26,715 nucleotides of DNA from Chara braunii (Eukaryota; Streptophyta; Charophyceae; Charales; Characeae). This document shows, piece by piece, positions 18,087 to 26,553 of this stretch. Position 1 is the first letter of the stretch; each line of letters opens with the position of its first letter. A program made the position numbers and the translations under genes. The notes under the pieces are model-generated. The model saw only the letters and a list, made by a program, of their open reading frames with translations, was not told the DNA's origin and ran no database searches. The DNA is taken from positions 390,510 to 417,224 of the forward strand of contig BFEA01000687.1 of NCBI GenBank assembly GCA_003427395.1. The letters are read 5' to 3'.

Positions 18087-18355
18087 ATGGGCTACACCCT
18101 CATAATGCTCACGACGCAGAGAATGTCAATCGCATGGTAGCCGAACATCAGGTGGGTCATCACAGTGCTGCATTGAGGAAGTTTCATGGTGTTTCGCAGC
18201 CGACATTGCCTGTCTAGGGACATGTGATGACGGGACCTGATCCGAAGTAAGGGTGTGGTCTGCAACTCCTCGCCCTAGCAGTGATAACTTTTAAGGTGTT
18301 TAGCTGTTTAAAGATTGGACTGCAACTCCTTTCCCTAGCGGTGATAACCTTTCAG
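18087..18355 (+). repeat. Dispersed repeat R3, copy 2, with an internal tandem duplication
   Basis: Counterpart of 11895-12120. The 18101-18190 frame is open and shares 17 of 30 residues with the other copy, then stops at TAG shortly after. The piece CTGCAACTCCT.CCCTAGC.GTGATAAC occurs twice (about 18260 and 18321), so this copy has a local duplication of about 61 bases that the 12-kb copy lacks. Confidence 0.6.
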
Positions 18356-18411
18356 CATGGTGCACGGGAGGTTGTTCATGTGAGAGTCCATTCTCTACCT
18401 CAGGCTCTTGA

Positions 18412-18750
18412 ATCTGTTCCTCATTTGGCAAGGATGGAGAGGTCCAATTACGGGTGCAGCTGGAGGATGCCCAGCATTACATGTGCGACATGAACAACGA
18501 GGATGTGGCGAGCACTGGCATCGGGGATAGTCTGCGCAGTAGAGACACATACTCTCCGCAACAGCTTTCTGAAAACGATGCGGCAGATGGAGTGTTGCTG
18601 ACATGTCGGCAGGAGAGGAGGCTCAGACTGACAGTTGTTCAAGCATGGCATGCAAGTCCACAACAGCATGTCAGGCAACTAATAAGGGGTGGGGAGTATG
18701 AATGCAAGACGGAGACGGGTCACAGTTTTCATTGCAGAGGCTGGCAATGA
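18412..18750 (+). CDS. Unrecognised ORF, possible decayed coding segment
   Basis: Open for about 112 codons after an upstream TGA, ending in a stop at 18748-18750. Its composition is protein-like: charged and mixed residues, no low complexity, segments such as VQLRVQLEDAQHYMCDMNNE and RRLRLTVVQAWH. A CCTCAG that could be a splice acceptor lies about 20 bases upstream, but it would enter a different frame. No domain or family is recognised. It lies just after the R3 repeat and could belong to the same unknown element. Confidence 0.2.
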   Translation: MCSSFGKDGEVQLRVQLEDAQHYMCDMNNEDVASTGIGDSLRSRDTYSPQQLSENDAADGVLLTCRQERRLRLTVVQAWHASPQQHVRQLIRGGEYECKTETGHSFHCRGWQ

Positions 18751-19627
18751 CCATCCCTTCATAAGTTCATAGTAATCGCAACAGAGATCATACTGTGCAC
18801 ACGGTAACCGGGCTGTGCCTGTATGCAAACACAATGGCATGGCACAGCACGGCACGGCCACCATCCTATGAAAGCCCCCACTCGCCGTCAGTGGCAGCAT
18901 CCATCTCATCTGCACAGGCAAGAGATGCAGCCTGGCCAGGTAGAGGGGAAGGAGAGGGTTGCAACCACACATCCGTATACTGTCCCTAATGGACAAGCCG
19001 GAGCGAGTGCAACTCACCACTACTCGATGATAGTAAGAGGTAATATTACCCAGCGAGTGCAGTGTGCACCCAACCGCGATTACCCCAAAGGAGCCATGAA
19101 TTACTCATGAACGTAATAGCAATGAAATGATCCGGGCAATGCAGGATGTGTACTTGGGTCCACGTCAAGCACATAACTCAATGGAGTGGGCTGGAGTTGC
19201 AGTTTTCTCCCGATAAATGCCATAGACAGACAGCACTTCCATAGTCCCACCAGCCGCAGTACTGTCCCCCGCTGCTATCCGACGGACAGCCCCTGCAAAG
19301 TCAGCAACACTATAGGGGATAATAGGGGGTTATCCTCGTGCTCTCTGTGATCGCGCTCATCAATTCTCAGGTGCATGTCTCTACCGCTGTCTGTTCCTGA
19401 AAAATATTTTTTTATTTTTTTTGAATTTTTTTCACCTTTTAGGAAATGCAGTACAGGGTCAAAAAAAAAAAGGAAACAAAGAGGTGAAGAAATCTGAATA
19501 CCCAGGGGAGAGATTTTCGCGTTCGGGCCGGTCGGTTAGCGCAGCGCTACGCCAGGCCCGTGGCCCTACCCGGGGCCACCAGGAACTCGACGCCGAAGCT
19601 GTCCGCGGGATCCTCCATCACGATCTC
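18751..19627. other. Unassigned stretch
   Basis: No gene is recognised. The short tandem ATGGCATGGCACAGCACGGC-type sequence near 18834, and a T-rich then A-rich patch at 19404-19480, are the only local structures. The G+C-rich part from about 19520 may already belong to the LINE 5' region. Confidence 0.3.
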
Positions 19628-19843
19628 TCACCGGACAGCCATAGCCAAGTGAGCTTAGACGAACGTCACAACGTGCGCGCGCCTCGAGCTCGTGCTCAGT
19701 GTTCATCGCTACTCTCTCAAGAGGCATCGCGAGCGTGACCGAACAACTATAGCCAAGTGTGGCTAGACAAGCATCACCACACGCACGCGCCTTGGGCGCG
19801 CGCTCAGAAGTTGTAGCGTCCCTCCCAAGAACACCAACGGCAT
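19628..19843 (+). repeat. Two tandem 108-bp monomers upstream of the LINE
   Basis: ATAGCCAAGT recurs at 19641 and 19749. After it, CTAGAC.A.CATCAC, ACG..CGCGCCT, GCGCTCAG and CA.CGGCATTACGAGCG-type blocks align along the whole unit with substitutions. This is an imperfect two-copy tandem repeat with a period of 108. Tandem monomers in front of the coding part are known as promoter units in some LINEs, but membership in this element is inferred from position only. Confidence 0.65.
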
Positions 19844-19974
19844 TACGAGCGAGGATGAAGATGGCTGAGAAAGACTCACCTGAGCTCTGACTACGGATTA
19901 CAGCATACCTTGGAGAATTCGGACATCTGCGGCCAGCGAGGACTCCCAATCACACACAATCAGTGAGACCAACC

Positions 19975-22150
19975 AATCAANCTCACTCCCCCGTACCCTC
20001 TTCGAGGCTATCCCCCCCTACTAACCTACAATNCTCAACACCAAGCTGAACNTCCACCGCTCTTCCCCNAACTCGTTCAAGTCTCCAACCTCATTTCGCT
20101 CTCAACTAAANGCTCCAATCTCCCTCCCCCATCAACCTCCCTATCACCCCCCAACCTCCATTTCTCTCCCAACACCACCACAGCTCAGCTCCCCATTATA
20201 ATCCAATCTCGCGACCTATCTCGCCTCCAATCTCACCTCGACTCCATCCCGACCCCGAACCCGACCCCCTCCCTCCCCCACATCGACCGCGACCTCACCC
20301 TCATTCCCCCCCATCCCGACCCCAATTTCATCTCCACTCAGACCCCGCTCCCATCTCCTTCCCAACACTAACCACAGTTCATCCCCACTTCGACACGGTC
20401 CACTCTCGTACTCCGACCCTGACTCCTTCCTCACGCCAACACCACTCCGTTCTTACCCCCCTCCCGATCCCGAATCCCTTACCACCCCGATTCTGACCGC
20501 ATACACCCCATTCCCGCTCTCGCTCTTATTCTGAACCCGATCTTGTCTCCACCCCAATCTTGATCCCTTCCCTCATTCCAACTACGATCCACCCCCGCCT
20601 CGATCCCACCACAACCCACTCACGATCCCATCCTCAAACCGTTTCAGCTCCTATCACCCATCCTGTTCTCGACTTCACCCCCGATCCAATCACGATCCTC
20701 TCCCCGTCTCTTATCCCCACTCCGAACCCGAATTCATCCCCACCCCGATCCTGACCTTATCAACCCCAATCNCGCTCTCACTCCCAATCTCGATNCCATC
20801 CCGAACCAGACCCCTTCCCCCATTTTACTCTCAGTCTCATTCCCAACCCGACAACGATCCTTTCCCCACCCCGACTCTGNATTCATCCCCGCNCCGCTCC
20901 CAACCCCGACATCAATCCTACTCCGACCCCATCCTAATNCCGATCACTACCCACTTACCCGGCCTAAGNCCTTAGCGCCATCAAACATACATCACCTACA
21001 CCCCCCACTCCCTTGGCGCCCCACTACATTTCTCCACCCTCCCCTTTTACCACAAACCTCCTCCCCCTTCCAGTGACAGCTCCACTCACAACCTCTCCCN
21101 CTNCCTTCCTTCATTGACAGCTCCATTCACAACCTCTCCTCCTCCCTTCCTCCCTCATCGTAACATCAGCATTTCAATAATAACTTCTCCCCACTACACC
21201 TCTCCACCCCCCCTCCATACCACAATCTTTCTCCCCCTTCCATTGACAGCCCCATTCACAACCTCCCCCCCTCCCCTTCCTCCCAACCTTACTTTGATCC
21301 CGACACTATCCCCGCTTTCGATCCCGTCTCCAGATTGATCTCGATCCTAACGCCTTCTGGATTCCGATCTCGAATCCCGATCTGCGTTGCATCCGATCTG
21401 ATCTGTCTCCCACCTGATCCCACTTCTCCTCCGATCCTGATCGGTATCGTAACCCACCCGCTTCCATTCCATCCCCGATTCCGACCCGCCTCCATCGCAA
21501 CTCACCTTCATTCCCAACCACCCACAACTCTCCCCGGCCTGATCTCAATCCGATCCCTTCTCTCCAACAATCACAAACCCTCTCGACCAAAACTCGATCC
21601 TTACCCCTCTGATCACTCACCCGATCCCAGTCCACCTCAACTTCCAAGAGCCTATTTTTCTTCCCCCACTACTTAAGCCGAGCCCCCAGAAGGGGGGCAA
21701 ACTCGCTTCTACTCTCTATCTCCCCCCCAGTCCACCCAACGCAGCCAAGCGACCACCAATCGCACCCCCGCTGGATAAGCCGATCCCCAAGTCGGGAGGC
21801 GAATTGCTGTCAAATTTTCCATAGAACCACACCTCACAACCATCCACCCTGCGCCCCCCCACTGGTCATCTGATTATCAGCCTTACCCCTTTGATTCACT
21901 GTTCCTTAACGCTTCACTTTCTGTACACCAATCAACACCCCCCCACCTGCTTCAGCCCTCATTACACCCACCGCCCGACTACTATCTCTTACCTACCAGC
22001 ATCTTCATCACTCCTGACACGCCCATTCGGACTCAACCCCACTAACCCTCCGTCAAACTTCTCGCTCACCTACTTACCCGCCCTCTCACCCCCCCCACCA
22101 TCACTCGTGTCAGCCGGAACAACCTAATTGATAGTCAATAGGCGGAACTG
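19975..22150 (+). other. C-rich, G-poor leader before LINE ORF1
   Basis: About 2.1 kb with extreme strand asymmetry: mostly C with T and A, little G, many degenerate CCCGATCCCGA-like words and several isolated N. TGACAGCTCCA.TCACAACCTC recurs at about 21074, 21115 and 21244. AAGCCGA-C4-5 units that can form G/C hairpins recur at 21675 and 21777. ORFs here are compositional. It ends about 45 bases before ORF1 starts, so it is best read as the 5' UTR of the LINE, possibly built from degenerate internal repeats. A separate satellite is the alternative. Confidence 0.55.
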
Positions 22151-22194
22151 GGGATACCTACGGAATCAACGCAGAAGAACAGAATCCAATAAAG

Positions 22195-23805
22195 ATGGAC
22201 AGTCCGAAGTCGCCCGGATCACTCACTGACCAGGAATCATCAGATAAAAGAGTCAATGTGATTGATAACGAAGCATTAAAATTCCTGATAGAAAAGACGA
22301 AAGTCCAAGGCATCGAAACTACAGAGAAACAGTTGATTGACGGGAAGGAAGAGGAAGTGGTGATATGGAGATACCCCGAAGAAAAAATTGCAGAACTCGA
22401 CGACCTCCATGAAAAACACGGAGTGGTATTNAACTTCGCACGCCATGGAGCAGATCTCCAACCCGCTGAGAAGAGNAAATGGGTAATTGAAACAATCAGG
22501 AAAGAACCGAGATTCAAACAGATAGGGGAAACCTTCTCACTGCAGAATCTGGGTCGGAATAACATTATGGTACTCTTCGTGAATGAGGAACATGCAAAGA
22601 TTGTTGCTGAAATGCAATCAAGGAATTGTCACGGTTCAGTCTGCACAATAACGAGATGGAAGAAACTCTCAACTCAAAGGCAAACCCCGGGGTTCGCAGT
22701 TTCTTACAAACAGACTTTGCTGAAAGAAAATTACTGGGTACAGTTCGATAATATCCATCCGGGATTCCACGNTCTGCTGGTCGATAGACTNGAAAGACAG
22801 TACACAACAAACAAAATCCTGAAATGGATCTTACCCACACCAGAGTTTCTNGCACCTNACTGTGGTTCCATGACANCGATCTTGGATGTGCAAACAGATG
22901 ACCCCCCAGTTTTCCCTCTGGTCTGGAACTTCCAGATTGAAAACAGGGTAATTGAGGTAAGGATATCAACGAGAACCTCGCCAATCTGCTTTNGCTGCAG
23001 AGAGCGAGGCCACCTGGGTGCAGANCCCAACTGTCCCAAATATCCCAAACAAGCAAAGGAAAGAAAGCTTCTACCCAACATGCTGGTTGAGGTGGAAGAT
23101 GCACCGGGAATTTGGTACGTGGCAGACTCATTCTATNNTGGATGGGTTTTTGACGACAACCTTGATGANNCGGACTGGGNCTGGCACTTCGCAGACCAAA
23201 CCCCATGCTCCAAAAAGCCAGACATTTTCCCCCCTGCGGACAGCAGGTGGCAAAAGAAGGCANCNNGGAAAGTGAAAGGTAACCCAGCGAAGTTTACCAC
23301 CGTGCCCATTACCGACTCAAGGGTGATCAGGGAAGAGAAGGCAAGAGAGGACCTACTGTGGGATTTGGACACAATAAGAGAGCAGATTGAACAGGAATTC
23401 AGCAAAGAACCCATTTCGTTCAGAGAAGCATTGAAACAAGCTGAAATACAAACATACAAAAGAAGGGACAAAGCACAGGCTGACAACAAACGTCAACTTC
23501 AGGAAGGGGGCAAACCTGCAGAAAAAGAATCGGGACTGAAGAGAAGAAGAGCTGACGAACCAACAGAGGCAAAGGGAGCTGGGTCGGGAGGGGATGGAAT
23601 GGGCCTTGACTCTACAGGTAACCAGGCGGACGATGAAGCAGAGAAGGAGAATGCCAAACCAGAGACTGGTTCCTCAGAGGAGGAGGACCGTTCCACGCGG
23701 TCCTTATCCTGGCTCAGGCAGTATGTGGAAAAAGCAAAAAGGGAAAGGGAACATGCATTTGATGTGAGGGTAGCATGCCAGAACATGCCGAGAGATCTCA
23801 GGTGA
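22195..23805 (+). CDS. LINE ORF1a: DUF4283-like and CCHC zinc-knuckle RNA-binding protein
   Basis: A 536-residue first ORF of a non-LTR retrotransposon, starting at an ATG after AATAAAG. Residues about 95-160 (WVIETIRKEPRF to ITRWKKL) resemble the DUF4283 fold found in plant LINE ORF1 and Gag-like proteins. Residues 175-260 match the linker before the knuckle in that family. The knuckle itself is C265, C268, H273, C280, spaced C-x2-C-x4-H-x6-C, with two more residues than the usual H-x4-C. Lys/Arg/Glu-rich coiled sequence follows (about 370-530). The role expected from the family is binding element RNA and forming the ribonucleoprotein. More than a dozen X residues come from single N bases; there is no internal stop. 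The end overlaps the next ORF in the -1 frame. Confidence 0.82.
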   Translation: MDSPKSPGSLTDQESSDKRVNVIDNEALKFLIEKTKVQGIETTEKQLIDGKEEEVVIWRYPEEKIAELDDLHEKHGVVXNFARHGADLQPAEKXKWVIETIRKEPRFKQIGETFSLQNLGRNNIMVLFVNEEHAKIVAEMQSRNCHGSVCTITRWKKLSTQRQTPGFAVSYKQTLLKENYWVQFDNIHPGFHXLLVDRXERQYTTNKILKWILPTPEFXAPXCGSMTXILDVQTDDPPVFPLVWNFQIENRVIEVRISTRTSPICFXCRERGHLGAXPNCPKYPKQAKERKLLPNMLVEVEDAPGIWYVADSFYXGWVFDDNLDXXDWXWHFADQTPCSKKPDIFPPADSRWQKKAXXKVKGNPAKFTTVPITDSRVIREEKAREDLLWDLDTIREQIEQEFSKEPISFREALKQAEIQTYKRRDKAQADNKRQLQEGGKPAEKESGLKRRRADEPTEAKGAGSGGDGMGLDSTGNQADDEAEKENAKPETGSSEEEDRSTRSLSWLRQYVEKAKREREHAFDVRVACQNMPRDLR

Positions 23806-24983
23806 ATGGCAAAAAGGATGCTACCGCAGGAAACAGCAACTCTTCGAATCAATTCGCAATCCTTCAAAAAGCCAAAGTGGAGGAATTTTCAGAATATGCA
23901 GCATTCAGATATGCAGAAAAGAAGAGGGCAAGAGATCAAGGCACAAAAGACAAAGACAAGACCATTCCCACAACCAAGGATAACTTCCAGGACCTGCGTC
24001 CCAAGGCAAGAAAAACAGGCAAAAATCAGAAAAGAAAGGACGCCAGCAACAATCAAATGGAGGTGGAAGAGAAATCTGAGCGGGACCTGTTGGAAAAAGA
24101 AGTTGCAGTGGTGCTGTCTCAAACTGAAAAGTTGAAGAAGTGGAACAGAGAATATGCACCAGAATTCACAACCATCTCACAGATTGCAAATGGCAAAGCC
24201 CCAATGGTGGTGGAATCGGCTAAAGCAGCCCGAAGGACGCTGAGAAACATCAAACCACTGATCGCAGCCAGATACGAGCCAAATGCGAAGGAGTGGCAAA
24301 TCGCAACTGACATAGCGTTCCATATTCCCCATTTTGTGGAAGGGGAGAACGTGGTCAAGTCGCTCAAAAGACAGGTGTCTCTAGAAACCCCATTGGGACT
24401 GTTTGAGACGATTGCGATTCAGACAAACCGGGACGAGTCCTGCTCCCAAGAGGGCGAAGGAAGCACTCACAATGGAAAGGGAGATTCAAGCAGGAACTCC
24501 CCAAGAGCCTTCTCCCCCTTGATAGCCAAGATGCCAGATTCTACGCAGCTAGGATCAGGGATGCTATGGAGACCCTGGCGAACAGTGACTGAAGTCCCAT
24601 ACAGCATCCTCGCAGGTGTTGGAGTGTCGGCAGAATTGATGGCCTCAGCGCTGGCATACATCGTAGAAACAGGCCAGCTAGAAGGAAACGAAGACCTGGA
24701 CGCGAGAGCTTATGCTGTGGACAGTGAAAGATTCTATAAGAGTGATGCTTCAGATGGCGAGTCATGGGACGGGGATGATGAAAGAGAAAAGTTGGATCAG
24801 CTGAAAGATCTGGACAAAGTCGAGAATGGCCAAATGGAGTCTGAGGGGACAGAAGGAACAGACTCAGAGAAGGTGGTTTCGGTGGGAGTTTCTGACACCC
24901 TGCCCAGGGAGGTCAATGGACAGATCACCATCCCAATAGACAGAGTGGAGGATACGACGAAGGATAACCTAAGCCCTCTGTAA
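23775..24983 (+). CDS. LINE ORF1b: overlapping second ORF, -1 frame
   Basis: A 402-residue ORF. Its ATG lies 31 bases inside the end of ORF1a and its frame is -1 relative to it. The -1 frame is closed by TGA at 23760-23762, so the shared open zone is only 43 bases. Near the start (residues 22-30) is SSNQFAIL, like the Asn-x-Phe-x-x-Leu motif common in the C-terminal half of plant LINE ORF1 proteins. The rest is charged, with one folded-looking stretch at about 115-215 (ISQIANGKAPMVV to IPHFVEGENVV), and has no recognised enzyme domain. It may be the C-terminal half of ORF1 split by one indel (real or sequencing), a protein made by frameshifting, or one made by termination-reinitiation. No clear slippery heptamer is seen in the overlap. 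Confidence 0.7.
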   Translation: MPEHAERSQVNGKKDATAGNSNSSNQFAILQKAKVEEFSEYAAFRYAEKKRARDQGTKDKDKTIPTTKDNFQDLRPKARKTGKNQKRKDASNNQMEVEEKSERDLLEKEVAVVLSQTEKLKKWNREYAPEFTTISQIANGKAPMVVESAKAARRTLRNIKPLIAARYEPNAKEWQIATDIAFHIPHFVEGENVVKSLKRQVSLETPLGLFETIAIQTNRDESCSQEGEGSTHNGKGDSSRNSPRAFSPLIAKMPDSTQLGSGMLWRPWRTVTEVPYSILAGVGVSAELMASALAYIVETGQLEGNEDLDARAYAVDSERFYKSDASDGESWDGDDEREKLDQLKDLDKVENGQMESEGTEGTDSEKVVSVGVSDTLPREVNGQITIPIDRVEDTTKDNLSPL

Positions 24984-25018
24984 ACCAGGTAACTCCCTAA
25001 TCCACCCTAACAGTATCC

Positions 25019-25348
25019 ATGGAGAACTATAGGAGAAGAGCGAATGAGACGGGAAACCAAATTAATTGGAGAAACCAAGGTCTTACTCTTAGGAGCTGGA
25101 ATGTCAATGGTCTAGGGAACATAATGGAAAGAGAGGAAAAATGGAACGACCTATGGTCAGGACTGTCACTGAAAAACAAAAAGGCAGCGGACAGAGTGAT
25201 GCTCCAGGAAACTCATCTCACTCTTTCAGCGGACCATAACAGAATTCGCTCCTTTATCGCCAGAAAGCTTGGTGGTCTGAGGGATGAAATATGGGCGGCT
25301 GATCCTGACTCCAGCACCAAGGGAACAACCATAACAGAGGATTCGTGA
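25019..25348 (+). CDS. LINE ORF2, N-terminal endonuclease fragment (truncated)
   Basis: It starts 35 bases after ORF1b in a third frame. Residues 25-34 (RSWNVNGLGN) and 62-67 (LQETHL) are the first two motifs of the APE-like endonuclease/exonuclease/phosphatase domain, with metal-site Asn28 and Glu64 present. This enzyme nicks target DNA for target-primed reverse transcription. A complete ORF2 would have about 220 residues of endonuclease and then reverse transcriptase. Here similarity ends near residue 103 (STKGTTI) and an unrelated stop follows, at a change to AT-rich sequence. It is a 3'-truncated or interrupted, non-functional copy. Confidence 0.85.
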   Translation: MENYRRRANETGNQINWRNQGLTLRSWNVNGLGNIMEREEKWNDLWSGLSLKNKKAADRVMLQETHLTLSADHNRIRSFIARKLGGLRDEIWAADPDSSTKGTTITEDS

Positions 25349-26249
25349 AAACCAAAGAAAACAAAATCTCTGGTTTGCACGAAATATTAGCATAATTCAA
25401 GAAAAGTCTTTTTTCGAGGGCGTTCGGTACACTGTCATTCGGCGTGAAGGAGAAGGTACCAGAAACACAAAAAACAAACACGATTAGCAAAAGTGGGATC
25501 CGGGGCTTGTAGTTTCGTAACAAAATAGCAAAAAATAACAGTCATCCGTTACACCTAAACCAGAGCAAACCGGAAAGGCACGAGTTTTCGTCATCTTTTC
25601 TGTCTCGTTTCACAAACAAATTCTATCAAGCTGAAATCAAGCTGTTTTACGGAGCTTAGTTTTTAACAAATCCAAGGTTTACGAAAAGGTGCAAAATTTA
25701 TCCCCTAAAGAATCATTAGAACACCACGAGATAGAAAAACGTGGATAAAAGTCTTCAAAGTCGAAACATGTTTACTGTTCCTCGATTGCTCGTATGGGAG
25801 TGCTAAGATATGTAGTTGTTTCTGAGAGTCGAGAATCGGACTTTGTGCACATCACACTACTAGCATGGAACTTTCGTACAAGTGTTTTATTTTGTCAATC
25901 ATTGCTTCAAAAATTGATATTTCTTGTCTTAAAGGTTATAGCCCTATACTGATGATTTATTCTCATTAAATCATACAGTTCAAAAATAAATTCGTAAACT
26001 ACTATAATTAATTTTAACCTCTTTTGTTTAAGTAGTTATAGCCCTATAACACTGTTATCCATGTGGGAGGTTTTTGTGCCAATGAATTAATCAAACGATG
26101 AGAACACAAAAAATACAAAAAGTCCTGAAAGTCGGAAATAAAACGAGGTGCACATCAGACTAATCATATGTTACTTTAATGTGATGTGTTTTTCTTTTCA
26201 ACATATGTTATTTATGAATTAAATATTATCTGTATTAGACATTAATGCC
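25349..26249. other. AT-rich sequence interrupting LINE ORF2
   Basis: Composition changes at about 25335-25350 from G-rich LINE coding sequence to A+T-rich DNA without a recognisable ORF. TTATAGCCCTATA occurs exactly twice (25936-25948 and 26036-26048), 100 bases apart. It may be an inserted transposon whose other end and the rest of ORF2 lie beyond the window, or it may mark a deletion or rearrangement breakpoint. Confidence 0.5.
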
Positions 26250-26360
26250 CTACAGTGTTCCCCCGAATAGAGCGTACGGTCATTGTGGCTGTATTTGGGG
26301 TGTCTTTCAGTCTAAATACAACTCTAATGATTATGCGTTGTATTCGGGGGAAGACTGTAG
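26250..26360. mobile_element. MITE with TA target duplication and GGGGG-containing terminal repeats
   Basis: The ends CTACAGTGTTCCCCCGAATA (26250-26269) and TATTCGGGGGAAGACTGTAG (26341-26360) are inverted repeats with one mismatch in 20. Taking TA as the duplicated target, the element is bounded by CAGTGTTCCCCCG and CGGGGGAAGACTG, as in Tc1/mariner-type non-autonomous elements. The interior has subterminal inverted similarity (TGTATTT/AAATACA) and no ORF. A decayed relative lies at 1590-1698. Confidence 0.8.
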
Positions 26361-26432
26361 TAACATGCTCACATTTCATTAGTATCGAAGGTCGCAGGCC
26401 TAGTTGGTCTCAGTCCCAAAGGTAACGTCGCA

Positions 26433-26553
26433 GGCGAGTCAGACCAGAAGTCCAAAAGGTAGGCCCGAAAGGCCACAGCAGCAGGGGTCACGTCTGTTCA
26501 ACTTCTACTGTGGCCTTTCGGACCTGCCTTTTGGACTTCTGGTCTGACTCGCC
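26433..26553. mobile_element. Foldback element with ~48-bp arms
   Basis: The left arm (26433-26479) and right arm (26505-26553) are reverse complements with only a few mismatches, starting GGCGAGTCAGACCAGAAGTC and ending at the GGCCACAG core, with a loop of about 25 bases. Just upstream, GTCGCAGGC plus a GTCCCAAAGGTAAC-like piece (26388-26425) is an imperfect direct copy of the start of the left arm. Superfamily unknown. Confidence 0.82.

Noticed and set aside
20216-21676. ORFs of 60-113 codons in the C-rich leader
   Set aside because: Pro/Ser/Thr-rich (or Gly/Arg/Glu-rich on the other strand) products of base composition alone.
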